A stretch of DNA of 64,000 bases from Candidatus Acidiferrales bacterium (GCA_035934015.1 DASYYH010000011.1:1-64000); one strand, 5' to 3'. Counted from the stretch's first letter, positions 41,796 to 51,389 are shown. Notes: generated from the letters alone by a model not told the origin. Made by a program: numbers and translations.

Positions 41796-42695
41796 GTGCC
41801 ATTGAAGAGTTACACGCCTGTGCCGCCGGAGAATTTCGGCGGGCTTCCGGAAGAAAACGCGCGATACGAGACTTCGCGCGCTGTGATCTTTCCCGTTCCG
41901 CTTGAGCGCACGACTACGTACGAGCACGGAACGCGCAACGGCCCGGCGGCGATTATCGCCGCGAGCCGCAACATGGAAACGTGGGACGAAGAACTGGGCT
42001 TCGAGACGTACACAAAAATCGGTATCGCTACGCTCCCAGCCATTGATACGGCGGAGGGAACGCTCGAAAAAGTCCTCGCGGACTTGCATACGGCAGAACT
42101 CGGCTTGCTCGCGGACGGAAAATTTCCTGTCGCGCTGGGCGGAGAGCATTCGCTGACTCCGCCGCTCGTCGCAGCAGCAGCGAAGAAGTTTCCGAATCTG
42201 AGCGTACTGCAAATCGACGCGCACGCCGATTTGCGCGAAGCGTATCAGGGCAATCCCGCGAGCCACGCTTCGGCAATGCGCCGCGTCGTGGAGATTTGCC
42301 CGGCGGTGCAGGTGGCGATTCGCTCGCTTTCGATCGAAGAAGCCGAAGCCATTCCTCAATTGCGGACGAAAATTTATTGGGCGCGTGACATAGCCCGTGC
42401 ACCGCTCGAAAGCTGGATCCCCAGAGTGGTCGCGGACCTCTCCGAGCACGTTTATCTCACCGTGGACCTCGACGGCTTCGATCCTGCCTACATGCCCGCG
42501 ACGGGCACGCCGGAGCCGGGCGGGCTCGATTGGTATCAAGTGACGTCGCTGATTCGCGAAGTGGCCAAGGCGCGAAAAATTGTCGCCGCAGATGTGGTCG
42601 AACTGTTGCCGCAGCATGGCGATCACGCTTCGGATTTTCTGGCGGCGAAACTGGTTTACAAGATTCTCGGTTACGTGCTTTGCAAGCGAACCTAG
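41796..42695 (+). CDS. speB: Agmatinase
   Basis: A 299-residue ureohydrolase of the arginase/agmatinase family, hydrolysing agmatine to putrescine and urea. All Mn-binding motifs are present: GGEHSLTPP, IDAHADLREAY (about residues 143-153), and DLDGFDPAYMPATGTPEPGG (about 224-243). The GTG start at 41796 has GAGGAA upstream. With the pyruvoyl arginine decarboxylase at 39 kb it completes putrescine synthesis. A small membrane stress protein follows. Confidence 0.93.
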   Translation: MPLKSYTPVPPENFGGLPEENARYETSRAVIFPVPLERTTTYEHGTRNGPAAIIAASRNMETWDEELGFETYTKIGIATLPAIDTAEGTLEKVLADLHTAELGLLADGKFPVALGGEHSLTPPLVAAAAKKFPNLSVLQIDAHADLREAYQGNPASHASAMRRVVEICPAVQVAIRSLSIEEAEAIPQLRTKIYWARDIARAPLESWIPRVVADLSEHVYLTVDLDGFDPAYMPATGTPEPGGLDWYQVTSLIREVAKARKIVAADVVELLPQHGDHASDFLAAKLVYKILGYVLCKRT

Positions 42696-42763
42696 CGCGC
42701 GAAAAATCATTCGAACGGGTTCGCAGATAGCTGCGCGAGGGAAGATTTGCTACGGAGGCGCGA

Positions 42764-43033
42764 ATGACCATCTTCTATTTCAGCCACGGGCTTATCGGCT
42801 GGATTCTCATCGGGCTTGTCGCGGGCTGGCTGACAGGCAAAGTCACGCATGGCCGCGGCTTCGGCTGCCTCGCCAACGTCTTGCTGGGGCTCGTCGGCGC
42901 AGTTGTCGGCGGATGGGTCTTTGTGCGTCTGGGGATCCAGGCTGGCGGCGTGATCGGAAGCCTGGCTGCGGCATTCGTCGGCGCGGTGATTCTCGTTTCC
43001 ATCGCGCGCTTGTTTGCGGGCGGGGATAATTAA
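42764..43033 (+). CDS. GlsB/YeaQ/YmgE-type small membrane protein
   Basis: An 89-residue protein with three hydrophobic helices: GLIGWILIGLVAGWLTGKV, LANVLLGLVGAVVGGWVFVRLG and VIGSLAAAFVGAVILVSIARLF. Gly-rich transmembrane-glycosylase-associated (GlsB/YeaQ) family members are induced by envelope or osmotic stress, but their molecular role is unclear. GGAGGCGCG precedes the ATG. Confidence 0.88.
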   Translation: MTIFYFSHGLIGWILIGLVAGWLTGKVTHGRGFGCLANVLLGLVGAVVGGWVFVRLGIQAGGVIGSLAAAFVGAVILVSIARLFAGGDN

Positions 43034-43141
43034 GGCGCGGGCGCGGCTAAGCAAAGTTCGTGCCGATATGGCTCGCCATAGAGAAAACCGTGAAACGCTC
43101 GCACTATATCCAAACGTCTTATTGATTGGAGCGGATCTGAA

Positions 43142-44392
43142 TTGGCCCTGAAATCAAGCACAAACTACACGACAGCGTTTGGCGACCTGACGCGCATGAC
43201 GTGGCGCGTCCTTTCGCGCAATAAAATGCGAACGGCGCTGACGATGCTTGGCATCACCATCGGCATTGCGGCGGTGATTTGCACCGTGGCCATCGGCGAA
43301 GGCGGCTCGGAGCAAATTCAGCAGCAGATCGCAGCGCTCGGCGACAATCTCGTGTGGGTGGAAGCGGGCGGCCGGAACGTCAACGGTGTGCGCACCGGCA
43401 ACGACAATACAAAATCGCTGACGAATGACGACGCGGCGGCGCTGCCCAAGGAAATCCCGCTGCTCAAGGCTTGCTCGCCCAATACAGACGGCCACGTCCA
43501 GGTGATTTACGGAAACAAGAACTGGAACACGCACTTTCGCGGCACGGGCGAGAACTTTCTGCAAATCAAAAACTGGCCGCTGGCCGAAGGCAGCAACTTC
43601 GATGCGCGCGACGTGCAATCGAGCGCGCAGGTTACCATCCTTGGAAAGACAGTGGTTGACCAGCTTTTCCGACCCGACGAAGATCCGATCGGAAAAACAA
43701 TCCAAATCGGCGGGCTGCCTTTCAAGGTGATCGGCGTTTTGTCGTCGAAAGGACTAACGCCCTTTGGCTGGGATCAAGACGACACGCTCGGCATGCCTTA
43801 CACAACGGCACAGAAAAAAATCACCGGCAATTACTGGCTCGACGATATTTTCTGCTCGGCGGTGAGCTCCGACGCCATCGGCCCCGCCGACGATTTGGCC
43901 GAGCGCGTGCTGCGCCAGCGCCATCATCTGCGCCCGGGCGAAGAAGATGACTTTAACATCCGCACGCCCACGCAATTTCTGGAAGCGCAGGAAGAAGCCA
44001 GCCAGACGTTCACGCTGATGCTCGGCTGCATCGCATCGGTTTCGCTGCTCGTCGGCGGAATTGGCATCATGAACATCATGCTGGTATCCGTGACCGAGCG
44101 GACCCGCGAGATCGGCGTGCGCATGGCCGTCGGCGCCACCGAGCGTGATATTCAACTGCAATTTCTCATCGAGGCGGTATTCGTCAGCGCCTTGGGCGGT
44201 GTCGCAGGAGTTTTTGTCGGAGTCATTGCATCGCACGTGCTGGCCAGCACATTGCAATGGGCGATGGCCATTCCACTGTTCGCGATTGTGATTGCCGCGG
44301 CGTTTGCGCTGTTTGTCGGCCTCTTTTTCGGCTACTATCCCGCGCAGAAAGCCGCGCGGCTCGACCCCATCGAAGCCCTGCGCTTCGAATAA
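43142..44392 (+). CDS. MacB/FtsX-type ABC transporter permease
   Basis: A 416-residue permease of the MacB/LolCDE superfamily. The first membrane helix (RTALTMLGITIGIAAVICTVAIG) is followed by a large periplasmic MacB-type domain of about 220 residues (DNLVWVEAGGRNVNGV, VTILGKTVVDQLFRPDEDPIGK). Three C-terminal helices follow, with the conserved coupling region VTERTREIGVRMAVGATERDI and the end AARLDPIEALRFE. TTG start with GGAGCGGAT upstream. No ATPase gene is adjacent, so its partner must be encoded elsewhere. Likely role: export of peptides, lipoproteins or drugs. Confidence 0.88.
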   Translation: MALKSSTNYTTAFGDLTRMTWRVLSRNKMRTALTMLGITIGIAAVICTVAIGEGGSEQIQQQIAALGDNLVWVEAGGRNVNGVRTGNDNTKSLTNDDAAALPKEIPLLKACSPNTDGHVQVIYGNKNWNTHFRGTGENFLQIKNWPLAEGSNFDARDVQSSAQVTILGKTVVDQLFRPDEDPIGKTIQIGGLPFKVIGVLSSKGLTPFGWDQDDTLGMPYTTAQKKITGNYWLDDIFCSAVSSDAIGPADDLAERVLRQRHHLRPGEEDDFNIRTPTQFLEAQEEASQTFTLMLGCIASVSLLVGGIGIMNIMLVSVTERTREIGVRMAVGATERDIQLQFLIEAVFVSALGGVAGVFVGVIASHVLASTLQWAMAIPLFAIVIAAAFALFVGLFFGYYPAQKAARLDPIEALRFE

Positions 44393-44498
44393 CCAGCCGT
44401 ATCCCGTGGAAATTTCTGTTTTCGCTGTAGTGTCTCGAAGTCGTTCCGCATCCCTGTGGTAGTATGGTTTTCACGCTTAAGGAGCGCAAACAACCCAC

Positions 44499-46166
44499 TT
44501 GAGTAAATCTTCGCTTTGGATGATCCCGCTCGGCGGGCTCGGCGAGTTCGGCATGAACATGATGGCGCTTCGCTACGGCGAAGATTTGATTGCCATTGAC
44601 GCAGGTCTGATGTTCCCGGAAACCGAACTGCTCGGCGTGGACGTCGTCATTCCCGATATTACTTATCTGAAGCAGAGTCGCGCCGGTCTGCGCGCGCTGA
44701 TCCTGACGCACGCACATGAAGATCATATCGGCGCCGTGCCCTATCTGCTGCCAGATTTGAAATGCCCGATTTACGGCACGCGCTTCACTCTGGCTTTGGT
44801 TCGCAAGAAGCTCGAAGAGCACGGCCTGCTCGATTCGGCAGACTTGCGCGAAATCGCGCCGGGGATGGCCGTTTCCCTCGGCCCATTTCATGTTGAATTC
44901 GTGCACGTAACGCACAGCACCATCGAGTGCGTCGCGCTGGCCATCCGTACGCCGCTCGGCATCGTGATTCATACTGGCGACTTCAAAATTGATCCTACGC
45001 CGGTGGATGGCATTCCATTCGATCTCCATCGCTTCGCGCGCTACGGGCAGGAAGGCGTGCTCGCGCTTTTCGCGGATTCGACGAACGCGGAGCGGCCCGG
45101 CTATACACCGTCCGAGCGCGCCGTGCGTCCGCGCCTCGAAGAATTATTCCGCGCGGCGCCGCAGCGCGTGATCATTTCCTGCTTCTCGAGCTCGGTTCAT
45201 CGCATCCAGCAAGTGATCGACGTGGCCACGGAGCAGGGCCGCAAGGTCGGCTTCATCGGCCGCAGCATGGTGGACAATGTCGAGATCGCGCATTCGCTCG
45301 GCAAACTCCATATCCCCGACGGATCGGTCGTGCGCCCGCAGGACATCAAATCGTTCGATTCCAAAAAACTCGTCGTGCTGGCGTCCGGCAGCCAGGCCGA
45401 ACCGATGTCCGCGCTTTCGCGCATCGCCGTGGACAATCACCGCCTGCTGAATATCGAAGAGAACGATACGGTCATTCTCTCCGCGCGCATCATTCCAGGA
45501 AATGAAAAAGCGATTTCGCGCATGATTGACCATCTTTTCCGCCGCCGCGTGCTCGTCTATTACGAAAGCGGACGCGCCGCGCCGCTTCACGTCTCCGGCC
45601 ACGGCAGTCAGGAAGAAATGAAGCTTCTGCTGAATCTTGTGCGTCCGAAATATTTCGTTCCGATTCACGGCGAGTATCGTCAGCTTTTCCAGCACGCAGC
45701 GCTCGCGCATCAGGTCGGCAGCGTCTCCGGCGAAATTCTGCTTGTCGAATCGGGGCACCCGATTGAATTCACCGCCGACGGCGCGTTCCGCCGCGAACCG
45801 ATTCCCGTCGGCCGCGTTTGCGTGGATTCCGGCTCGCTCGAAGAACTTGAAGAAGTGGTGATTCGCGACCGGCGCCATTTGGCGGAAGATGGCGTGGTCG
45901 TGCCTATCATCGCCATCGACAAGCACACCGGATTGATGGAAGCCACGCCGGAAATCGTCACGCGCGGCTTTCTGCCGTCGGAGGACGGCCAGGAGCTGAT
46001 CGCGCAGGCGCGCGACGTCATCGTCAAGACCGTTGAGCAATCGAATTCCGAGGAAAAAACGGACTGGAGCGTCATCAAGGAGAAAATCCGCACGGACTTG
46101 AAGCGCTTCCTGAACAAAAAAACCTCGAAGCGGCCGCTGATCTTGCCTGTCATCCTAGAAGTCTAA
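44499..46166 (+). CDS. rnj: Ribonuclease J
   Basis: A 555-residue beta-CASP metallo-RNase with endo- and 5'-3' exonuclease activity in mRNA decay and rRNA maturation. Zinc motifs are LTHAHEDHIGAVPYL (about residues 69-83), HTGDFKIDPTP and the C-terminal PIHGEYRQLF. Beta-CASP motifs include FADSTNAERPGYTPSE, SCFSSSVHRIQQVID, LASGSQAEPMSALSRIA and HVSGHGSQEEM. The TTG start has AAGGAGCGC upstream. It precedes the gcv operon, which has its own promoter. Confidence 0.95.
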   Translation: MSKSSLWMIPLGGLGEFGMNMMALRYGEDLIAIDAGLMFPETELLGVDVVIPDITYLKQSRAGLRALILTHAHEDHIGAVPYLLPDLKCPIYGTRFTLALVRKKLEEHGLLDSADLREIAPGMAVSLGPFHVEFVHVTHSTIECVALAIRTPLGIVIHTGDFKIDPTPVDGIPFDLHRFARYGQEGVLALFADSTNAERPGYTPSERAVRPRLEELFRAAPQRVIISCFSSSVHRIQQVIDVATEQGRKVGFIGRSMVDNVEIAHSLGKLHIPDGSVVRPQDIKSFDSKKLVVLASGSQAEPMSALSRIAVDNHRLLNIEENDTVILSARIIPGNEKAISRMIDHLFRRRVLVYYESGRAAPLHVSGHGSQEEMKLLLNLVRPKYFVPIHGEYRQLFQHAALAHQVGSVSGEILLVESGHPIEFTADGAFRREPIPVGRVCVDSGSLEELEEVVIRDRRHLAEDGVVVPIIAIDKHTGLMEATPEIVTRGFLPSEDGQELIAQARDVIVKTVEQSNSEEKTDWSVIKEKIRTDLKRFLNKKTSKRPLILPVILEV

Positions 46167-46210
46167 GATTTGCGGCTTATTTTTCGCCGTCGCCGATCTC
46201 CGCGGCTTTC

Positions 46211-46239
46211 TTGACACGTCTCCGAGCGCGTGCTAGCTT
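46211..46239 (+). promoter_or_regulatory. Promoter of the gcv operon
   Basis: A consensus -35 TTGACA (46211-46216), a 17-nt spacer and an extended -10 TGCTAGCTT (hexamer 46234-46239). The same TGCTAGCTT occurs at the pilT promoter. The leader is only about 26 nt, too short for a glycine riboswitch, and none is seen. Confidence 0.7.
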
Positions 46240-46271
46240 CGATTCTTTACAATTCCATTGGGATTTTTTTC

Positions 46272-47387
46272 GTGAGCACTCCTGCAACCGCGGAACTGCG
46301 CAAGACAGCCCTGAACTCGCTACACCGGCGGATGGGCGCCAAGATGGTGAACTTCGGCGGCTGGGACATGCCCGTCGAATACACGGGCATCCTGGCTGAG
46401 CACGAAGCCGTGCGGACACGCGTTGGCCTTTTCGACGTCAGCCACATGGGCGAAATCGAAGTGCGCGGCCCGCATGCGCTGCAATTGGTGCAGCACGTGA
46501 CCAGCAACGACGCCGCGCGCCTCTCCAACGGCCAGGCGCACTATTCCGGCCTGATGACGCCCAAAGGCACGTTCGTCGACGACCTGCTTGTGCACAAAAT
46601 TTCAGACACGAATTACTTTCTGTGCGTCAACGCCGGCAATCAGGACCGCGACTATGCGCATATTGTGGACCACAATAAATTCGGCGCGGAAGTGGAAAAC
46701 GCCGGGCCGCGCTACTCGCAAATCGCCATCCAGGGGCCGCGCGCGCTCGAGCTGTTGCAAAAGCTGACGAAAACTCCGCTGGCACCAATCAAATATTATT
46801 GGTTCACGTTCGGTGAAGTGAATGGCTTCGAGTGCCTGATTGCGCGAACAGGCTACACAGGCGAAGACGGTTTTGAGATTTATTTCCCGCCGCAGCATTC
46901 CGAAAAACTATGGAACGCGCTGATGGAAGCGGGTAAGCCGCTGGGCGTGCAAGCCTGCGGCCTCGGCGCGCGAAATACGCTGCGGCTCGAAGCAGGCATG
47001 GCGCTTTATGGGCACGAAATCGACGAAACGACGACGCCCTGGGAAGCAAACCTGGCATGGATCTGCAAAGTGGAAAAAGCCGATTTTCTGGGGCGCGACG
47101 CGCTCGTGAAGCAAAAGGAAAAAGGAATCGAGCGCACGCTCGTCGGATTCCAGATGGATTCGCGGCTGATCGCCCGCGATGGATACGCCGTGGTGCACAA
47201 GGAACGCGAGGTCGGCAGCGTCACGAGCGGCGGGCCGGCGCCGCACTTGAAGAAAAATATCGGCTTTGCGTACGTGCCGCCAAGCCTCAAAGCGCCGGGA
47301 ACTTTGCTCGACATTTCCATACGCGGGCAACGAGCGCCAGCGCGTATTGTTCCCGTGCCCTTTTACAAGCGCGCGAAAATAGTCTGA
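46272..47387 (+). CDS. gcvT: Glycine cleavage system T protein (aminomethyltransferase)
   Basis: A 371-residue tetrahydrofolate-dependent aminomethyltransferase. GAKMVNFGGWDMPVEYTGI, VGLFDVSHMGEIEVRG, YSGLMTPKGTFVDDLLVH, ARTGYTGEDGFEIYFPP and LRLEAGMALYGHEID are family signatures. The GTG at 46272 gives the normal N-terminus (STPATAELRKTALNSLHRRM). An upstream in-frame ATG would overlap the promoter. First gene of the operon gcvT-gcvH-gcvPA-gcvPB, which splits glycine into CO2, ammonia and methylene-THF. Confidence 0.95.
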   Translation: MSTPATAELRKTALNSLHRRMGAKMVNFGGWDMPVEYTGILAEHEAVRTRVGLFDVSHMGEIEVRGPHALQLVQHVTSNDAARLSNGQAHYSGLMTPKGTFVDDLLVHKISDTNYFLCVNAGNQDRDYAHIVDHNKFGAEVENAGPRYSQIAIQGPRALELLQKLTKTPLAPIKYYWFTFGEVNGFECLIARTGYTGEDGFEIYFPPQHSEKLWNALMEAGKPLGVQACGLGARNTLRLEAGMALYGHEIDETTTPWEANLAWICKVEKADFLGRDALVKQKEKGIERTLVGFQMDSRLIARDGYAVVHKEREVGSVTSGGPAPHLKKNIGFAYVPPSLKAPGTLLDISIRGQRAPARIVPVPFYKRAKIV

Positions 47388-47422
47388 CGATCGCTGAGCA
47401 ACGATGGACCAAGGAGCAGCCG

Positions 47423-47821
47423 ATGTACCCAGCGGAGTTTCGTTACACGAAAGACCACGAATGGATTCAAATCACCGGGGCAACCGGAACGATCGGCATC
47501 ACGGACTATGCGCAGCATGCGCTCGGCGACGTGGTTTTCGTCGAGCTGCCGAAAGTCGGCGGGCGCGTGAAGGCTGGCGACGTGCTCGGCACGGTTGAGT
47601 CGGTCAAGGCCGTAAGCGAAGTCTTTAGCCCTGTCGGCGGCGAAGTGGCGGAGATCAATACCGAACTTTCGACCGCCCCGGAGAAAATCAATCACGACCC
47701 GCATCGTTCCGCGTGGCTGGTGAAAATCAAGATGGATGACGCGAAAGGCGCCGACGGCCTCATGGACGCGAAAGCATATGAAGCGTACGTCGCTGAGAAG
47801 GAGAAGGAACAGACTGCCTGA
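47423..47821 (+). CDS. gcvH: Glycine cleavage system H protein
   Basis: A 132-residue lipoyl carrier shuttling the aminomethyl group between P, T and L proteins. The lipoylation site is Lys62 in GTVESVKAVSEVFSP. RYTKDHEWI and GITDYAQHALGDVVFVELP are conserved. AAGGAGCAGCC precedes the ATG. Its TGA overlaps the ATG of gcvPA (TGATG), so the two are translationally coupled. Confidence 0.97.
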   Translation: MYPAEFRYTKDHEWIQITGATGTIGITDYAQHALGDVVFVELPKVGGRVKAGDVLGTVESVKAVSEVFSPVGGEVAEINTELSTAPEKINHDPHRSAWLVKIKMDDAKGADGLMDAKAYEAYVAEKEKEQTA

Positions 47822-49164
47822 TGCGCTACCTTCCCAAGAGCCAATCCGAGCGCCGCGAAATGCTGGATGCCATCGGCGCGAAATCGATCGAAACACTTTT
47901 TGAAACGATCCCCGCAAAGTACCGGCTCCGTGAACCGCTGAAGCTTCCCGGCCCGCTTTCGGAGATGGAAATCATCGATTACTTCAAGGCGCGCGCGGCG
48001 GAAAATTCGCGCGGGTACACTTCCTTTCTCGGCGCGGGCGTCTATCAGCATGTGCGCTCCGTTGTCACCGATGCCCTGGTGCAGCGCGGCGAGTTTTTGA
48101 CGTCCTACACGCCGTATCAAGCGGAAATTTCGCAAGGCACATTGCAGGGAATCTTCGAATTTCAGACGCTGATGTCGCAACTGACCGGCCAGGAAGTCGC
48201 CAACGCCTCCATGTACGACGGCTCGACAGCGCTCACGGAATCCGTGCTGATGGCCGAACGCATCACGCGCCGCCATCGCGTGCTCGTGGCCAAGACCGTG
48301 CATCCGGAATACCGCGAGGTGCTCAAGACTTACGCAAAGCACCTCGGATTGCATGTCGAAGAATTCGGATTTACGGCATCCGGTCAGGTGGATCTCAGCG
48401 CGCTCCGCACCGAAGCTTTGAATGAAGCCGCGGCCGTCGTCGTGCAATCGCCGAATTTCTTCGGTGTGCTGGAAAAGCTCGGTCCCATCGCCGAAGCTGC
48501 ACACGCAGCCGGCGCATTGCTCATTGATTGTGTTTCCGAGCCGCTTTCGCTCGGCATCGTGCGACCGCCGCAGGAAGCGGACATCGTCGCGCTCGAAGCG
48601 CAGAGTTTTGGCGTGCCGCCGAGTTACGGCGGACCGTTCGTGGGCGTCATCGCCACACGTGAAAAATTCGTCCGCCAGATGCCCGGCCGTCTGGCCGGTG
48701 AGGCTCTCGACGCCGAAGGCCGCCGCGGCTTCTGCCTGACGCTCGCGACGCGCGAGCAGCACATCCGCCGCGAAAAAGCCACGTCGAACATTTGCACCAA
48801 CGAAGCGCTCTATGCGCTGGTTGTGACGATTCATCTCTGTCTGCTTGGTAAGGAAGGTCTTCGCGAACTCGCCGCGCAAAATCTATCCAAGACGCGCTTC
48901 GCACAGGAAGAGTTGCGCAAAATTCCTGGCGTCGCACTTCCCTTTTCCGGCGCGACGTTCAACGAATTCACGGTGGAGTTCCCGCGGCCCGCAGACGAAA
49001 TGAATCAGAAACTCCTCGCCGAAAAGATCATTGGGCCGCTGGCGCTCGGCAAATATTATCCGGAGCATTCCAAGCGCGCACTCGTCTGTGTGACAGAAGT
49101 GACGCCGCGCGCCGAGATCGAACGGCTGGCAGCATCGCTTCGCAAAATTCTGGCGGCAAACTAA
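47821..49164 (+). CDS. gcvPA: Glycine dehydrogenase (decarboxylating) subunit 1
   Basis: A 447-residue N-terminal half of the split P protein. SFLGAGVYQHVRSVVTDAL, SYTPYQAEISQGTLQGIFEFQ, VANASMYDGSTALTESVLMA and AQSFGVPPSYGGPFVGVIA are diagnostic. Together with gcvPB it forms the PLP-dependent decarboxylase; the PLP lysine is on the PB subunit. It starts inside the gcvH stop codon. The two-subunit form is the usual arrangement in many non-proteobacterial lineages. Confidence 0.96.
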   Translation: MRYLPKSQSERREMLDAIGAKSIETLFETIPAKYRLREPLKLPGPLSEMEIIDYFKARAAENSRGYTSFLGAGVYQHVRSVVTDALVQRGEFLTSYTPYQAEISQGTLQGIFEFQTLMSQLTGQEVANASMYDGSTALTESVLMAERITRRHRVLVAKTVHPEYREVLKTYAKHLGLHVEEFGFTASGQVDLSALRTEALNEAAAVVVQSPNFFGVLEKLGPIAEAAHAAGALLIDCVSEPLSLGIVRPPQEADIVALEAQSFGVPPSYGGPFVGVIATREKFVRQMPGRLAGEALDAEGRRGFCLTLATREQHIRREKATSNICTNEALYALVVTIHLCLLGKEGLRELAAQNLSKTRFAQEELRKIPGVALPFSGATFNEFTVEFPRPADEMNQKLLAEKIIGPLALGKYYPEHSKRALVCVTEVTPRAEIERLAASLRKILAAN

Positions 49165-49184
49165 ACGATTCGGGAGTAAGCGAT

Positions 49185-50765
49185 TTGAACGAAAAGCACA
49201 CACATAGGGAACCGGACGGCGCGGAGAGAATTAAGAAAGCCGGTCGTCACGTCAGCCAGAGTGAAGGGCTGATCTTCGAAAAATCCGTTTCCGGCAAGCG
49301 CGGCATCGAGTTGCCGCCGCTCGATGTTCCCGCGGTTGATCCGGCAAAGACTCTTGGTGCGGAATTTGTCCGCGACCGAGTCGAAGGCTTTCCCGAAGTC
49401 AGCGAAATCGAAGTGATTCGCCACTTCACGCGTCTTTCCACCTGGAATTACGCCATTGATCTCGGCATGTATCCGCTCGGCTCCTGCACCATGAAATACA
49501 ATCCGCGCGTCAATGAATTCGTGGCCCGCCTTGAAGGACTCGCGACCGAACATCCTCTGCAGCCCGACGCTGTCTCGCAGGGCTGCCTGCGCATCATTCA
49601 CGATTTGCAGAAGTGTCTGCTCGAAGTCACGGGCATGGACGCGGCGTCGCTCGAACCGGTCGCCGGCGCACAGGGTGAGCTTACCGGTTTGCTCCTCATT
49701 CGCGCGTATCTTGAAAGTAAAGGCGGTGCGCGAAAGAAAATTCTGATTCCCGATTCCGCGCACGGCACAAATCCAGCGTCTGTGGTCATCGCGGGCTACG
49801 AAGTCCAAAACATCAAATCCAACGAGCGCGGCCAGATCGACATTGCACACTTTCGTGAGTTTGTCACCGACGAAGTCGCCGCGCTGATGATTACGAATCC
49901 TTCGACGCTCGGCGTCTACGAAGAAAATATCGCGGAAATCGCGGAAATCCTCCACTCGCGCGGTGCGCTGCTCTATATGGACGGAGCGAATATGAACGCG
50001 CTCGCCGGCATCACGCGCCCCGGCGACTTCGGCGTGGACGTCATGCACTTGAATCTGCACAAAACTTTTTCGACGCCGCATGGCGGAGGCGGCCCGGGCG
50101 CGGGCCCAGTGATGATCAAGAAAATCCTCGAACCGTTCTTGCCCGTTCCCGTAGTCGCCGAAGCAAACGGCCGCTACGCGCTCGATTTCCACCGCCCGCA
50201 GTCGATCGGCAGGGTGCGCGCCTATTGCGGAAATTTCGGTGTGCTTCTGCGTGCGCTGGCATACACGCTTGCGTATGGGCCGGGCATTCGCGAGGCGACG
50301 GAAGACGCCGTGCTGAACGCCAATTACATCCGCAGGCATCTCGAGGATTTCTTTGATCTGCCGTACAACTTGCCTTCGATGCACGAAGTCGTGTTCAGCG
50401 ACGCGCGCCAGAAAAAGCACGGCGTCAACACAATGGATATCGCCAAGCGCCTCATCGATTATGGCTTCCATCCGTACACGACGGCGTTTCCGTTAATCGT
50501 CCCCGGCGCTCTCATGATCGAGCCAACAGAATCCGAGTCGCGCGAAGAATGCGATCTTTTTATTGACGCCATGCGCTCGATTGCCGCCGAAGCGCAAGCG
50601 AATCCCGAACTTGTGAAAACCGCGCCGCATTCCACGCGCGTCGGCAGGCTGGACGAAGTCGCCGCGGCGCGCAAGCCCGTCCTGCGCTGGCAGCCGAAGC
50701 AGAATCTGGACGCGCAGAAGCATCTCGGCCCGCACGAGAAAACTCTCGTCGTGCCTACGGCATAA
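49185..50765 (+). CDS. gcvPB: Glycine dehydrogenase (decarboxylating) subunit 2
   Basis: A 526-residue C-terminal half of P protein. SYPLGSCTMKYNP-type segment (here MYPLGSCTMKYNP), IPDSAHGTNPASVVIAGYE, the PLP-lysine loop LNLHKTFSTPHGGGGPGAGP at about residue 288, and FPLIVPGALMIEPTESESREE are conserved. The TTG start has CGGGAG upstream, 20 nt after gcvPA. The N-terminus is about 25 residues longer than in many homologues and is hydrophilic. Last gene of the gcv operon; no terminator recognised behind it. Confidence 0.96.
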   Translation: MNEKHTHREPDGAERIKKAGRHVSQSEGLIFEKSVSGKRGIELPPLDVPAVDPAKTLGAEFVRDRVEGFPEVSEIEVIRHFTRLSTWNYAIDLGMYPLGSCTMKYNPRVNEFVARLEGLATEHPLQPDAVSQGCLRIIHDLQKCLLEVTGMDAASLEPVAGAQGELTGLLLIRAYLESKGGARKKILIPDSAHGTNPASVVIAGYEVQNIKSNERGQIDIAHFREFVTDEVAALMITNPSTLGVYEENIAEIAEILHSRGALLYMDGANMNALAGITRPGDFGVDVMHLNLHKTFSTPHGGGGPGAGPVMIKKILEPFLPVPVVAEANGRYALDFHRPQSIGRVRAYCGNFGVLLRALAYTLAYGPGIREATEDAVLNANYIRRHLEDFFDLPYNLPSMHEVVFSDARQKKHGVNTMDIAKRLIDYGFHPYTTAFPLIVPGALMIEPTESESREECDLFIDAMRSIAAEAQANPELVKTAPHSTRVGRLDEVAAARKPVLRWQPKQNLDAQKHLGPHEKTLVVPTA

Positions 50766-50888
50766 CTCCGCGGCCCTCACTGCTTAATCCCAGGGCACAC
50801 CGCTTCGCAATAACAATTTCCTCCATTCGCGAAAAACATATACTGGCATCTCCCTTGGGGTCGGCGGCGTTTCTCAGGAGCGGCATCC

Positions 50889-51389
50889 ATGACTTCTCAA
50901 GAGGCTTCGGCCATCGCCGGGCATCTGCTCGCCACGGTCGAACATGAATCGCAGATCACACGCAAAGTCATCGCCGCCTTGCCGGACGAGCAGTGCGGTT
51001 TCCGCATTCATCCGAAATCGCGCACCGCTCTGGAACTCGCCTGGCACATCGTTCTCGTTGAAATGTGGTTCCTCGACTCGATTTTTCAAGCCCAATTCTA
51101 CTTGCCCGTCGAAAATGGCTTGCCCAAAGAAATCAATTGCGGCGCAGATGTCATTGCCTGGTATGACGCGCAGTTTCCGGAGAATTTCGCCAAGGCGCAG
51201 AAGCTCAGCGGCGAGTACCTGGCGCGGCCGATTTCCTTTCTCAAGAAATCCGAGTATCCCGCGGTGATTTATCTTCAGATCGTTCTCTCGCATACCATCC
51301 ATCATCGCGCACAGCTCGCCGCGTATTTGCGCGCGATGGGCGCCAAAGTGCCCGCCATCTATGGCGAGAGCCTTGACGAGGCCGGCTAG
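50889..51389 (+). CDS. DinB-family protein
   Basis: A 166-residue four-helix-bundle protein of the DinB/YfiT superfamily. The three metal-ligand histidines expected for the family are plausible at LAWHIVLVEMWFLDSIF (about residue 53) and at the C-terminal SHTIHHRAQLAAYLRAMG (about 137-147), a classic DinB ending. CAGGAGCGGC precedes the ATG. Family members act as thiol-dependent transferases or hydrolases. No specific reaction can be assigned. Confidence 0.85.
   Translation: MTSQEASAIAGHLLATVEHESQITRKVIAALPDEQCGFRIHPKSRTALELAWHIVLVEMWFLDSIFQAQFYLPVENGLPKEINCGADVIAWYDAQFPENFAKAQKLSGEYLARPISFLKKSEYPAVIYLQIVLSHTIHHRAQLAAYLRAMGAKVPAIYGESLDEAG

Noticed and set aside
46167-46271. Glycine riboswitch before the gcv operon
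   Set aside because: The promoter leaves only about 26 nt of leader, far too short for the aptamer, and none of its conserved helices is seen.
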